Origin: Moraxellaceae bacterium
Lineage (GTDB): Bacteria > Pseudomonadota > Gammaproteobacteria > Pseudomonadales > Moraxellaceae
Length of the DNA stretch: 18,332 nt
Assembly (NCBI GenBank): GCA_014378805.1
Contig: JACMMY010000169.1
Location: forward strand, 1 to 18,332
Direction: 5' to 3'
Shown: in pieces, positions 6,626 to 14,572 of the stretch
Layout of the letters: each line of letters begins with the position of its first letter
Numbering within the stretch: position 1 is the stretch's first letter
Position numbers and translations under genes: made by a program
Notes under the pieces: model-generated
The model's input: only the letters and a program-made list of their open reading frames with translations
Databases searched by the model: none
Told to the model about the DNA's origin: nothing

Positions 6626-8278
6626 TTATTTATCAATGATTGAAAATTCAATTTGGCTAAATCCGTTAGTGACTATAATTTTGCGTGTGACTTTTACCAA
6701 AAATTCTTCGCTACCCAATCGAATTGATATTTTCTCTGCTTCAGAAAATAGTGTCGGAGCAATAATTGAATCATAAGAATTTTCAGCCGTTTTTGGAAGA
6801 AACAAGGTACGCATATAATCGCTGGAGTAACCGCTTTCATAGGTTACTCGCGCACTACAAGCGATAATGTAGTCCGATATGATTTCTACACCGAACTCAA
6901 TATTTGAGCTTTCATGATCCTGAATCCAACGAATGACTCCGACACTCCATGCGGAATCTTTATTTTTTTTGATACAGATGAGTTCGCCACGACGTAAAAC
7001 GCTAGGCAGTGTTCCTACCCAGCGAATACAATAGCCACGAGGGCTGATGTTTGTAATTTCACCTTGATATAGTTCACTATAATGATTGTCGGAATTTTTT
7101 TTGGCCTCTTTATCATGCTTTTGAGAGTCTGACCGTAGGGTTGAAAAATCGTCGTTCGAAATAATATGTTCAGTCTGAATGACTTCTTCAAAAGAGCGTA
7201 AGCCAGCAAGCTGGAAATGAGAAGCGATCAGTCCAAATTCCATAAAAATCATAGATTCTTCGACTGCCCGATCAGATAAACGTGCCTTGCGTGGTTCTAG
7301 TGCTTGGACGAGATGAAAGTGCAGTAAGGTCGAAAGCAACGTGGTTTCATCCGCATGAATAGCTTGCGGTGAGTGAGCATTAAGATTCTCTAAATGTTTG
7401 AGTAACCCACTGCTATCAAAATTTAGGATATGAGGATTCGATTGATCAAATTGATTGGTATATATCGTCGCAGCATCGACGAAAGTATCCACAAAGCATC
7501 GATATTTCTCACTTTGCCCATCTGAAAATTTTAATAAATGGCTCCATAGTTCAGTCAATTGGCTAATTATTTTAGCGTCAGATCGTCTTAGTTGATCTGT
7601 TTGGCATAATGATAAGAATATTGATCGCAAATAAATTTGCTCAATCGTTTGTGCCTTTCCATATTTTTGCTTTTCATCACTGAGCGAGAAATCAGTGAGA
7701 CCTAAACTCACTGCAAGTCTATAGAGCTCATGGATACGTAGCCACATTCCTTTGCTATCAGGGAGTTGAAGCGTTTGGGAGTGTGACAGGAGATGAAAGA
7801 ACTCTGTGAGTCCTCGGTGGATTGCTTTACTAATTAGGGTGAGTAACGCTTTCTTTTTATAAAACTTAAAGAAACCGAAATCTTCTTTTTGATATTTCTC
7901 TGCTGATCTAATCGCTATTCCACTATAAATCATGGCTGAATTAGTGCGTAGTTTATGGACGAGTATACAAATACTTTTTGCACGTTTATCAAGTTTAATA
8001 TTCTGATTATTATATTTTTTGGTTAAAGAATCTATGATGTTATAAAGCGGAGTTCGGATGACTTCTATGATTTCAAAGTGAGTGGTGTCGGGCAGATTGA
8101 CTAACATCAGTTCATCCAACGTTATGCAAAGTTGTTTGCCTGTTTGACCCACATTGAGCATAGGTAAATGATTAATCCACTTTTGCACACCTTTTTTTGA
8201 TGATTCAGTTAACGACAAACTTTCTATGCTATTGGTCAGGAAATCACCGTTTAGCATATTTACGATATTTGAATTCAC
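6626..8278 (-). CDS. Large protein with a C-terminal PilZ-like domain
   Basis: This 550-residue cytosolic protein starts with GTG, supported by an AAGGG nine bases upstream. Residues 1-360 are largely helical and unrecognised. Residues about 400-475 resemble a PilZ domain: NISPRGYCIRW fits the (D/N)xSxxG motif, followed by VLRRGELICIKK and WSVGVIRWI strands. The RxxxR motif that normally precedes it in c-di-GMP-binding PilZ domains is not visible, so ligand binding is doubtful. The architecture, a long helical region plus a late PilZ-like domain, matches my recollection of Acinetobacter and Pseudomonas proteins annotated only as PilZ or c-di-GMP-binding. It stands alone; no partner gene is on its strand nearby. 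No clear terminator follows. Confidence 0.7.
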   Translation of the reverse strand: MNSNIVNMLNGDFLTNSIESLSLTESSKKGVQKWINHLPMLNVGQTGKQLCITLDELMLVNLPDTTHFEIIEVIRTPLYNIIDSLTKKYNNQNIKLDKRAKSICILVHKLRTNSAMIYSGIAIRSAEKYQKEDFGFFKFYKKKALLTLISKAIHRGLTEFFHLLSHSQTLQLPDSKGMWLRIHELYRLAVSLGLTDFSLSDEKQKYGKAQTIEQIYLRSIFLSLCQTDQLRRSDAKIISQLTELWSHLLKFSDGQSEKYRCFVDTFVDAATIYTNQFDQSNPHILNFDSSGLLKHLENLNAHSPQAIHADETTLLSTLLHFHLVQALEPRKARLSDRAVEESMIFMEFGLIASHFQLAGLRSFEEVIQTEHIISNDDFSTLRSDSQKHDKEAKKNSDNHYSELYQGEITNISPRGYCIRWVGTLPSVLRRGELICIKKNKDSAWSVGVIRWIQDHESSNIEFGVEIISDYIIACSARVTYESGYSSDYMRTLFLPKTAENSYDSIIAPTLFSEAEKISIRLGSEEFLVKVTRKIIVTNGFSQIEFSIIDK

Positions 8279-8919
8279 TAAAAAGAACCCTTAAGTTTAG
8301 AAGAAGTATGGTGTTCTAAATTTCAAATAACAGATTTTTTGAGCTTAATATAAAATAAAATTTTGATATTAAGCGCTTCAACTATCCAGCGTTAAATCAC
8401 TCACAATCAGCTTTTGCACAACATTGATAGCTTTATTGTGCATTTTTATTATCTCAATTTTTATGTGAAGAAAGTGCGAAGAAGAATTCGTTTTTCATCG
8501 GTCAGTATCGACACAGATGACACTATGCTTAATTTTTCATTTATTCGATTAATTTTTAAGAGCAGTACCTGTAACAGTGATGAGCGTAACTCATTTTAAT
8601 TTTCGCGATAGCACAGTTGTGCGCATCATTTACCTCAGCATTACTAAATCATTTATGACTAATCACGTACTCCTATTTTCTCCGATAGTGTAAGTCAGTG
8701 ATCCATACCATTCACAAACCTTCATGCACAAACCTTATTGATACAATTTAAACAAATAGTGCGAATTGAAATAGCGATAGAAATGGCGCAGGATTAATAA
8801 GTTAAGAAAAATAATCGCTCAATTTAATAGCCCTAATCTATTTATGTGGACTCAGGTTATTTTAATTTAATGCATTTTTTTTTGACGCAAACAACTTCTC
8901 TAATCCTACACGAGCAAAA
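8279..8919. other. AT-rich 640-base intergenic region between divergent genes
   Basis: I see no gene, tRNA or other RNA. The 61-codon open frame at 8414-8599 has no ribosome-binding site and no protein-like composition. The stretch must hold the promoters of the PilZ-like gene (minus) and the DUF2252 gene (plus), but no convincing -35/-10 pair stands out. A 9-bp inverted repeat lies at 8343-8374. Confidence 0.5.
8343..8374. repeat. Inverted repeat upstream of the PilZ-like gene
   Basis: The 9-base arms GCTTAATAT (8343-8351) and ATATTAAGC (8366-8374) are perfect complements, separated by 14 AT-rich bases. It lies about 65 bases before the GTG start of the minus-strand gene, a position fit for an operator. 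AT richness makes chance occurrence possible. Confidence 0.4.
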
Positions 8920-10119
8920 ATGTCTTCTAGAAATATAATTCAGCAGCCAGTCGATCGTAAGAAATCATTGACTCAAAGACGTAACCTCAAAATGGCGAGG
9001 TCTGTTCATGCTTATGTTCGCGGTAATACCGCAAAGTTTTATGAGTGGTTGATTGAAGCCGATGTCAGTACGATTCCGCAAGGCCCTGCCATCTGGATCT
9101 GTGGTGATTGTCATACGGGTAATTTGGGGCCTATTGCCAATGCTGATGGGAAGGTCGAAATTGGAATTCGGGATCTTGATCAGACTGTGATTGGTAATCC
9201 TGCTCATGATCTAATCCGTCTGAGCCTCTCATTGGCGACGGCAGCACGCGGTTCTGATTTACCCGGAGTGATTACGGCTAAGATGATCGAAGCCGTTTAT
9301 GAAGGTTATATTGCAGCGCTGCAAAACAAAAAATCACCAAAAAAACCTGATTTAATCCGCATCGTGATCCGTAATTCGATCAGTCGTACATGGCAACATT
9401 TGGCGGAAGAGCGCCTCAATGACATCAAGCCAATTATTCCGTTGGGTAAACGTTTCTGGCCGCTGGACAAGATAGAACAGCAAGCAATTCATCATCTTTT
9501 TGATGATCCCGCGATTATTGAATTGGCCACCAAACTCCGCTGGCGTTCCAATAAGGGTCAAGTTGAAGTATTAGATGCCGCTTATTGGGTTAAGGGTTGT
9601 AGCTCACTGGGGCGATTGCGCTATGCGGTGCTATTAGATATTGACGACCAAGTGTCTGATGGAGAAGATCTTTGCTTGATTGATATTAAGGAGGGGACGG
9701 CTGCACTTGCGCCTCGATACGCAGATAGCGTTATGCCGCAGGATAATTCAAAGCGTGTGGTAGAGGGTGCTCGCCATTTGTCGCCTTCTCTTGGTGACAG
9801 AATGTATGCAACACGCTTGCTGGATCGTGGCGTTATTCTGCGTGAGTTATTACCACAAGACCTAAAACTCGAAGTGGACGACATCGAAGAAATTGAGGCC
9901 ATTCAAGTTGCACGTTATTTGGCATTTGTGGTGGGAAAAGCGCATGCACGCCAGATGGATGAAGTCACCTGTCGATCATGGTTGAGTGAGCTCAAACGTA
10001 ACCAGAATAAGACGATTGCTGCGCCTTTATGGCTATGGCGGAGTGTGGTGGAGTTGGTTAGTAGCCATGAAGCTGGATATTTGGAACATTGTCGCCAATA
10101 TGCTTTGGAGCGAGAATGA
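8920..10119 (+). CDS. DUF2252 family protein
   Basis: This 399-residue protein contains the two blocks typical of DUF2252: a GDCHTGNLGP motif at 62-71 and RDLDQTVIGNPAHDLIRLSL at 84-103. These blocks resemble the HxxN and D motifs of aminoglycoside-phosphotransferase/kinase-like folds, so an ATP-dependent phosphotransfer activity is conceivable. To my knowledge the family has no established function. Length is normal. There is no signal peptide. The ribosome-binding site is weak (ACGAGC), but an ATG at 8920 suits the family N-terminus (RxxKMARSVHAYVRG soon follows). The gene seems monocistronic apart from a tiny overlapping open frame at its end. Confidence 0.85.
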   Translation: MSSRNIIQQPVDRKKSLTQRRNLKMARSVHAYVRGNTAKFYEWLIEADVSTIPQGPAIWICGDCHTGNLGPIANADGKVEIGIRDLDQTVIGNPAHDLIRLSLSLATAARGSDLPGVITAKMIEAVYEGYIAALQNKKSPKKPDLIRIVIRNSISRTWQHLAEERLNDIKPIIPLGKRFWPLDKIEQQAIHHLFDDPAIIELATKLRWRSNKGQVEVLDAAYWVKGCSSLGRLRYAVLLDIDDQVSDGEDLCLIDIKEGTAALAPRYADSVMPQDNSKRVVEGARHLSPSLGDRMYATRLLDRGVILRELLPQDLKLEVDDIEEIEAIQVARYLAFVVGKAHARQMDEVTCRSWLSELKRNQNKTIAAPLWLWRSVVELVSSHEAGYLEHCRQYALERE

Positions 10120-10220
10120 CAGATGACATGACCAAAGAATGTTCAAAGTCTGAGGGCTCATTTAATCAGAATCGTTCAGACGAAGTGAATCAAATTAACG
10201 GTTTGGCTCTTTTCATATAA
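10116..10220 (+). CDS. Possible 34-codon ORF overlapping the DUF2252 stop
   Basis: An ATG at 10116 overlaps the DUF2252 stop (ATGA arrangement, typical of translational coupling) and runs to TAA at 10218-10220. The peptide is hydrophilic (MTDDMTKECSKSEGS at its start) and matches nothing I recognise. No Shine-Dalgarno is needed if coupled. It may be a chance frame or the stub of a lost downstream gene. Confidence 0.2.
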   Translation: MTDDMTKECSKSEGSFNQNRSDEVNQINGLALFI

Positions 10221-10589
10221 ATACAGTTGCATAGTATCGACAAAATACAAATGAGAGAATTTTTGAGTTTTGCTGTGTTTATGCACGTTTCGACTCCGCT
10301 CAAAGCGCTATGCCGTCATTGAGCGGAGTCAAAATGTACGGTATGGGCTTAAAAAAATGCCAAATATTTTTTATGAAGCGTCAACATTCTCTTCGTTATT
10401 TGTTCAGTGGAGTGAATCTATTATCATGATCTATTAGGTTTTTTGTGCTTTTTAAATTCCAGAATTTATGGATTACCTCATTTGACAAATTGTTCAATGG
10501 CAGACTCAAAAAAGACAAAAAATAGATATTCTAATGTCGTCAAGTCTGCCAGTATCTTTAGGCATATATACTATAAGAGATAAAAAATC
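10221..10589. other. Gene-free stretch with a dispersed palindrome
   Basis: Between the small ORF and the 87-codon gene I find no coding signal. The stretch holds the palindromic repeat at 10288-10334 and, at its right end, an AT-rich block (ATATATACTATAAG) that may be the -10 region of the gene at 10590. Confidence 0.5.
10288..10334. repeat. Palindromic intergenic repeat (CGACTCCGCTCAA type)
   Basis: The 16-base arms (10288-10303 and 10319-10334) differ at one position. The inner 12 bases (GACTCCGCTCAA and TTGAGCGGAGTC) are perfect complements. The spacer is 15 bases. I recall very similar TTTCGACT..CGCTCAA palindromes as dispersed repeats in many bacterial genomes, but could not check. There is no T tract, so it is not a standard terminator. 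Confidence 0.75.
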
Positions 10590-10853
10590 ATGTCAGACGT
10601 ACAAATTGTCATTGATACTCAATCGTGTGTTGAACACAACGTCTCGCCTGCTGAGTTTGAACAGAAGATCAAGGCTGCAATCACGGAACTTGGATTCACG
10701 GTAGGCATTGAAATGCGCGCAACGCATTCAAATATTTTGGCTATTCATCCGCTGGGCTGCTCGGAACTTGCCTTTTCTCATGCAAGAGATGACCTGCCTA
10801 AACATGAAATTTATCAAATCATTATGGATATTTTTCATCAGATGAAACAGTAA
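10590..10853 (+). CDS. Hypothetical protein, 87 residues
   Basis: I do not recognise this protein. It reads as a compact alpha/beta domain: a strand (VQIVIDTQ), a helix (PAEFEQKIKAAITELG), strands around FTVGIEMRA and NILAIHP, and a C-terminal helix (HEIYQIIMDIFHQMK). It has Cys at residues 13 and 57, no signal peptide and no membrane segment. An AAGAGA about ten bases upstream supports the ATG. Codon use looks like that of the neighbouring genes. A short hairpin with a T tract follows at 10915-10933, so it is likely a single-gene transcript. Confidence 0.6.
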   Translation: MSDVQIVIDTQSCVEHNVSPAEFEQKIKAAITELGFTVGIEMRATHSNILAIHPLGCSELAFSHARDDLPKHEIYQIIMDIFHQMKQ

Positions 10854-10914
10854 AAAATAAGAGTTAATTTTTACCAAGATTCGGACTCAAATAAATGAAA
10901 AAAAGTCCTTTAGC

Positions 10915-10933
10915 AAACCCTTGAGGTTTTTTT
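10915..10933 (+). terminator. Short terminator-like hairpin
   Basis: AAACC (10915-10919) and GGTTT (10925-10929) form a 5-bp stem with loop CTTGA, followed by more T. The stem is weak. Confidence 0.35.
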
Positions 10934-11118
10934 AGATTTGTATTATTTATGCAGGAGCCTATTTATCTTGGATTGGTATGGCTTGTCTGAGTGGTCATTA
11001 ATCTGCATATCTCTCGGTATGATTCTTACCGATCATCCCCGTGTGATCAGTCTATTTGATGGTACATATCCGCCGAGTGGCTGATGTGATTGTGGATGTC
11101 TTTGCTAAAATCTTGCAT

Positions 11119-11793
11119 ATGAAAAATAATACTCAATTAACGCCTAAAGTTCCACAAAGTCTACCCAGAGGTCGGCATGGCCTAAGCCGTGAGTTCGTTC
11201 GAACTTCACAGCGTACTCGTTTGTTGGATGCAATGGCTGATTTGACTGCTGAGAAGGGTTATGTCGCTGTTACTATTGGCGATGTCGTGGCGCGGGGGTG
11301 TGTTGCTAAGCGGACATTCTATGAGTATTTTACGGATAAGGAAGCTTGTCTTATCGCGGCGGGAGAATACTTGGCGGGTGAGGTCGCGGAAGCGATTGTG
11401 ATTCCGCATGATCCAGATATGCCGTTGTACCATCGCGCTGCAGCGACGATACGAGGTCTGCTACAAACGTTACAAAATCATCCTTCTTATGCTCGGGCAT
11501 GCCTTGTAGAGATATGGGCAGTTGGTCCAACCGCTATAAAAAGACGGTTAGAAGTCAGTCGTCAACTCGCTCAGTTATTGGCTTCATTAAGCCTAGACGT
11601 CACGCGTCGTCAATCTAATGCCCGTGCAATTCATGAAACTCATGCTCTGGCGGTGATTTCTGCCATCGAAGGCTATCTCTTTAGAGTGATCTACTTTGAA
11701 GGGGCTCATCATTTAACGGATCATGTCGATACATTGGCTCAATTGGCGACGGGTTTCTTAAATGTAGATATGTCACGCTTAAAAGTTGAATGA
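11119..11793 (+). CDS. TetR/AcrR family transcriptional regulator
   Basis: From the ATG at 11119 the protein has 224 residues. The N-terminal DNA-binding domain has the TetR pattern: a first helix (RTRLLDAMADLTAEKGY), then the helix-turn-helix VTIGDVVARGCVAKRTFYEYF and DKEACLIAA. The remaining all-helical part would bind a ligand and dimerise; its ligand is unknown. The frame stays open upstream to TTG 11056 and ATG 11059, but the extra residues do not resemble a TetR N-terminus. Neither start has a good Shine-Dalgarno. No obvious target operon adjoins it: upstream is the 87-residue gene and downstream, convergent, a DUF3309 gene. The family call is firm. Confidence 0.88.
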   Translation: MKNNTQLTPKVPQSLPRGRHGLSREFVRTSQRTRLLDAMADLTAEKGYVAVTIGDVVARGCVAKRTFYEYFTDKEACLIAAGEYLAGEVAEAIVIPHDPDMPLYHRAAATIRGLLQTLQNHPSYARACLVEIWAVGPTAIKRRLEVSRQLAQLLASLSLDVTRRQSNARAIHETHALAVISAIEGYLFRVIYFEGAHHLTDHVDTLAQLATGFLNVDMSRLKVE

Positions 11794-11825
11794 TGTATTG
11801 AAACTACCTAAGAAAGCTGAGATCA

Positions 11826-11857
11826 CAAAAAAGCCCAATTTGACTTAAATTGGGCTT
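11826..11857 (-). terminator. Terminator with 11-bp perfect stem, strongest on the minus strand
   Basis: Arms 11831-11841 and 11847-11857 (AAGCCCAATTT/AAATTGGGCTT) pair perfectly. On the minus strand the stem is followed by six T, ideal for ending the DUF3309 transcript. On the plus strand no T tract follows, so it would end the TetR transcript less well. Confidence 0.75.
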
Positions 11858-12052
11858 GAGCTTTGTAGAATTCACTTTGGCTTTAACTTCCACGTTGTTA
11901 CCTTGCGTCCTTATGATACGCAACGATAGGGGTTTTTAATGACAGAATGATGAAACGCAGCCCCTTCATTTCACTATCGATAAGTTGCAGTGCTACTAAG
12001 GTCACCATCGCGCTGACTCAATCGAAAATGAGCTGTTGCCAATCAATATTCG

Positions 12053-12205
12053 CTAGTGACCAAAGAACAGCACGACAAAGATCAGAACAATAATGCCAAT
12101 TAAGCAGCTGGGTCCGTAGCCCCATTTTCGACTATATGGCCAAGCAGGAAGTGCCGCGGTCATGATCAGCAATGCGAGAACAAGGATAACGATTTCTAAG
12201 CCCAT
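12053..12205 (-). CDS. DUF3309 family small membrane protein
   Basis: This 50-residue peptide has two hydrophobic segments (about residues 3-16 and 32-48) around the conserved ALPAWPYSRKWGYGPS segment that marks DUF3309. Function is unknown; members are short two-helix inner-membrane peptides. The ATG at 12205 has a GGAGA Shine-Dalgarno about eight bases upstream on its strand. The frame extends further upstream, but without a start signal. It is transcribed alone, about 200 bases before the stem terminator at 11826-11857; that 3' stretch (11858-12052) shows nothing else. Confidence 0.85.
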   Translation of the reverse strand: MGLEIVILVLALLIMTAALPAWPYSRKWGYGPSCLIGIIVLIFVVLFFGH

Positions 12206-12658
12206 TTTAATTCTCCAGTGTGCGACTGACAAACTAGAAGTGACAAACGCTATCAATCATCATTGAATTTTTAATCTCGGTCGCATTCATATAAAAATTC
12301 TTATACTTAATTATCTGCCCCTTTTTTAAATTTGTCATATTTTAATTTTGAGGCGTTTAATCATAAAGTAAGCGTTTATAATTTTTTAATGATTTGTTTT
12401 TATTGATATTTAAAATTTTTTTGATTGGATCAGGTTGTACATATGTTTTGATCGAGTTTAGTGTGAGTTTAGTGTGAGTTTGGTAGATTCTGGTTATCGG
12501 ACTCTGTTAATCAACATCAATAGCCGATTTAAAATATAAAAAATACTTTAAATTTTGTGCTAAAAAATCGACTTATGATCGCTAGGCTTACTCGTTCTGT
12601 TATCCTACGGCAACGCAGATGGCTGATCTGTAAATAACAACATTAAAGGATTTAATGA
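12206..12658. other. AT-rich divergent intergenic region
   Basis: This 453-base stretch separates the minus-strand DUF3309 gene from lifO. No gene is visible. It contains an 11-base tandem repeat at 12454-12486 and must hold both promoters, but I cannot assign convincing hexamers. Confidence 0.5.
12454..12486. repeat. 11-base tandem repeat upstream of lifO
   Basis: GAGTTTAGTGT occurs twice exactly (12454-12464, 12465-12475), followed by a third unit matching 8 of 11 (12476-12486). The 11-base period places each unit on the same DNA face, as for cooperative regulator sites. Confidence 0.6.
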
Positions 12659-13708
12659 ATGCTTACTCCTAATAAAAAGTATGGGCTTATCATCGGATTA
12701 GTAGTTTTCGCGCTTCTTATTTTTTGGGCGATATTGATCCTAAAGCCAAAAAAAATGAATTCTGAATCATCCGCAACAACCCAGTCCACTGCACAGTCTC
12801 AAGTTGCTTTAGCAAATACGGCGCTATCCACATCTGGACAGCAGAAATTGGTACCGGGTCCAATGCCAACATTGGCACCTTCATTGCGCGGTACGGAAAT
12901 TGATTGTCCATTAAAAGTTGATAGCAAAGGTCAGTTGGTTTTGACCATAGGCATTCGTAACTGTTTTGATTATTTTTTATCAAGTTTAGGTGAAAAAACG
13001 GAAGCGCAGCTCATTACCGATATTCGTCAATATTTAACAACCACATTACCTAGTACTGCATTACCTTATGCATTGAAATTACTCGATCAATATATTGCGT
13101 TTCGTCATGCACAGACACAGCCAGCTATGCAGGTAAAAACGCAAACGGCAGATTCTTTACAAGCGACTGTGACATCGCTTAAAAACTTACGTTTGAAGTA
13201 TTTCACACCTGTTGAATCAGAAGTGTTCTTCGGCGGTGAAGAGGCTTATGATCAATATAGTATTAATTTAATTAGAATTAACGCTGACAAGAGTTTAAGT
13301 GAAGACCAAAAAGCTGCGAAAATTGCAGCCTTGATGGATCAGTTACCTCCTGCTTTAGCAGACAGTATGCGTCCGTTGATGCAGTATGCTGAACTGCAGA
13401 AATTAACCAAAGCGATTCAATCGCGTGGCGGTTCTCCTGAAGAACTGCATCAGATGCGTGCAAGCTTAGTTGGTCCAGAGGCAGCCGTTCGTTTGGATAA
13501 ACTCGATGTTGAAAATGCCAATTGGCAGCAACAATTAAACAGTTATCTCAAAGCCCGAGCGCAACTCAAAGCCAGTGTGAGTGATGAGGTGAATCGTCAG
13601 GAAGCTATTGAGACGTTACGTAATCAGACATTTAGTTCGCCCGAGGATCGCATCCGTGCGCAGACTTATGAAGCGATGCGTGACAGCGGTGATAATCGTA
13701 TTTTTTAA
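12659..13708 (+). CDS. lifO: Lipase-specific foldase (lipase chaperone)
   Basis: LifO (also called LipB or Lif) is an inner-membrane-anchored periplasmic chaperone that folds a secreted lipase before type II secretion. The 349-residue length is normal. A single N-terminal membrane anchor spans residues 9-28, then a Ser/Thr/Ala/Pro-rich linker runs to about residue 75. The family signature RNCFDYFLSSLGE lies at 100-112, preceded by SLRGTEID. The long helical C-terminal part has the EVFFGGEEAYDQY and LPPALADSMRP segments seen in the family. An AAAGGA about eight bases upstream fixes the ATG. Foldase genes normally adjoin their lipase gene; none is present on either side here, since a terminator follows and a DUF3309 gene precedes. 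The 11-base repeats upstream may regulate it. Confidence 0.93.
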   Translation: MLTPNKKYGLIIGLVVFALLIFWAILILKPKKMNSESSATTQSTAQSQVALANTALSTSGQQKLVPGPMPTLAPSLRGTEIDCPLKVDSKGQLVLTIGIRNCFDYFLSSLGEKTEAQLITDIRQYLTTTLPSTALPYALKLLDQYIAFRHAQTQPAMQVKTQTADSLQATVTSLKNLRLKYFTPVESEVFFGGEEAYDQYSINLIRINADKSLSEDQKAAKIAALMDQLPPALADSMRPLMQYAELQKLTKAIQSRGGSPEELHQMRASLVGPEAAVRLDKLDVENANWQQQLNSYLKARAQLKASVSDEVNRQEAIETLRNQTFSSPEDRIRAQTYEAMRDSGDNRIF

Positions 13709-13732
13709 GTGTATGATTTAGCACGTCGTATT

Positions 13733-13770
13733 GCATAAAAAAGAGACCCCGTTCGGGTCTTTTTTTATGC
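13733..13770. terminator. Terminator of lifO
   Basis: AGACCC (13744-13749) pairs with GGGTCT (13755-13760), followed by seven T. Flanking A and T runs and GCAT/ATGC extend the stem, making it near-symmetrical and possibly bidirectional. Confidence 0.88.
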
Positions 13771-14086
13771 TGAATTAACAATAACATCCACATATTCGCA
13801 CACTAAATTTCCGCTTGTCCTTGCCCACGGTATTATGGGTTTTTCATCAGTTGCAGGCATTCAGTATTTTTGCAGCAAGTCCAGTCACTATCTATCGCGA
13901 ACAAGCAAACCGTCTAAAAAATCGCGGTCTATAATTGTTTTTACATGTGACATTAAAAAAAAGAAAAGCTGAATACGCTTCTTTTTTTTGTTTTACAGGG
14001 GTAGTAAGGATGAGTGTAAGTTCACTAAATCATACGATTTTCATCGTATAATCCTTCTTTGCTCTTATTCTGAAGTGACTCTCTTC
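13771..14086. other. Gene-free stretch before rimI
   Basis: No gene is seen. At 13955-13989 an A8-G...GCTTC-T8 hairpin (stem with a two-base bulge, T tract) looks like a terminator, and a TATAAT lies upstream at 13930-13935. Together they could make a transcript of only about 50 bases, but no good -35 is present. The rimI promoter is at the right end. Confidence 0.4.
14032..14052 (+). promoter_or_regulatory. rimI -10 element overlapped by a dyad
   Basis: A perfect -10 TATAAT lies at 14047-14052. It overlaps the 7-bp inverted repeat ATACGAT (14032-14038) and ATCGTAT (14043-14049). The -35 is poor (TTCACT, 14021-14026, 20-base spacer). The dyad fits a repressor site or may be chance. Confidence 0.45.
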
Positions 14087-14560
14087 ATGTCTCGATATGC
14101 CATTCGATTAATGCTGTTAACGGATATTGCACAAGTCGCCAACATTGAACGTCAAGTTGAATTTCATCCGTGGAGCGAGCGTCAATTTCAAGAGAGTTTG
14201 ACTGCGGGTCAACGCTGTACTGTGATCATCAATAGTGAGCAAGTCATCGGTTTTTGCATCTTGCAGCCAGTGCTTGATGAGGCGAATTTATTGCTCATGG
14301 CAATCGATCCTAAATACCAAGGGCAGGGTTGCGGCTTGATGCTATTGGAGGAGTCTTTAGCATTGCTCGGTGAGGGTTGTGTAATGGTCTTTTTGGAAGT
14401 ACGTGGTAGTAATACGCCTGCAATCTCACTCTATCAAAAAGTCGGTTTTCATCAGATGGGTATTCGTAAAAATTACTATCCTGCAGACCGTGCGGTCTTT
14501 GCCAATGGAAAAGAAGATGCGGTCTTGATGGCATTAACCCGTGGTAATCCATTTGGTTGA
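14087..14560 (+). CDS. rimI: Ribosomal protein S18-alanine N-acetyltransferase (RimI)
   Basis: RimI acetylates the N-terminal alanine of ribosomal protein S18 using acetyl-CoA. From the ATG at 14087 the protein has 157 residues, normal for the family. GNAT motifs are present: HPWSERQFQESL near residue 27, the acetyl-CoA loop QGQGCG at 78-83, LEVRGSNTPAISLYQKVGF at 103-121 with the catalytic-type Glu104, and RKNYYPA near 127. The frame is open 33 codons further upstream, but those codons overlap the TATAAT element and lack family resemblance, so I reject that start. It converges on bpt with a 12-base gap and no visible terminator between. Confidence 0.9.
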   Translation: MSRYAIRLMLLTDIAQVANIERQVEFHPWSERQFQESLTAGQRCTVIINSEQVIGFCILQPVLDEANLLLMAIDPKYQGQGCGLMLLEESLALLGEGCVMVFLEVRGSNTPAISLYQKVGFHQMGIRKNYYPADRAVFANGKEDAVLMALTRGNPFG

Positions 14561-14572
14561 ATGGTTTATCGT

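Noticed and set aside
8414..8599. 61-codon plus-strand frame in the large intergenic gap
   Set aside because: No Shine-Dalgarno, protein-unlike composition and no recognisable domain.
11056..11118. N-terminal extension of the TetR regulator from TTG/ATG at 11056-11061
   Set aside because: No ribosome-binding site and no TetR-like residues; the ATG at 11119 gives a usual length, although its own ribosome-binding site is also weak.
13988..14086. 33-codon N-terminal extension of RimI
   Set aside because: It contains the TATAAT promoter element, and the remaining 157 residues already match the normal RimI length.
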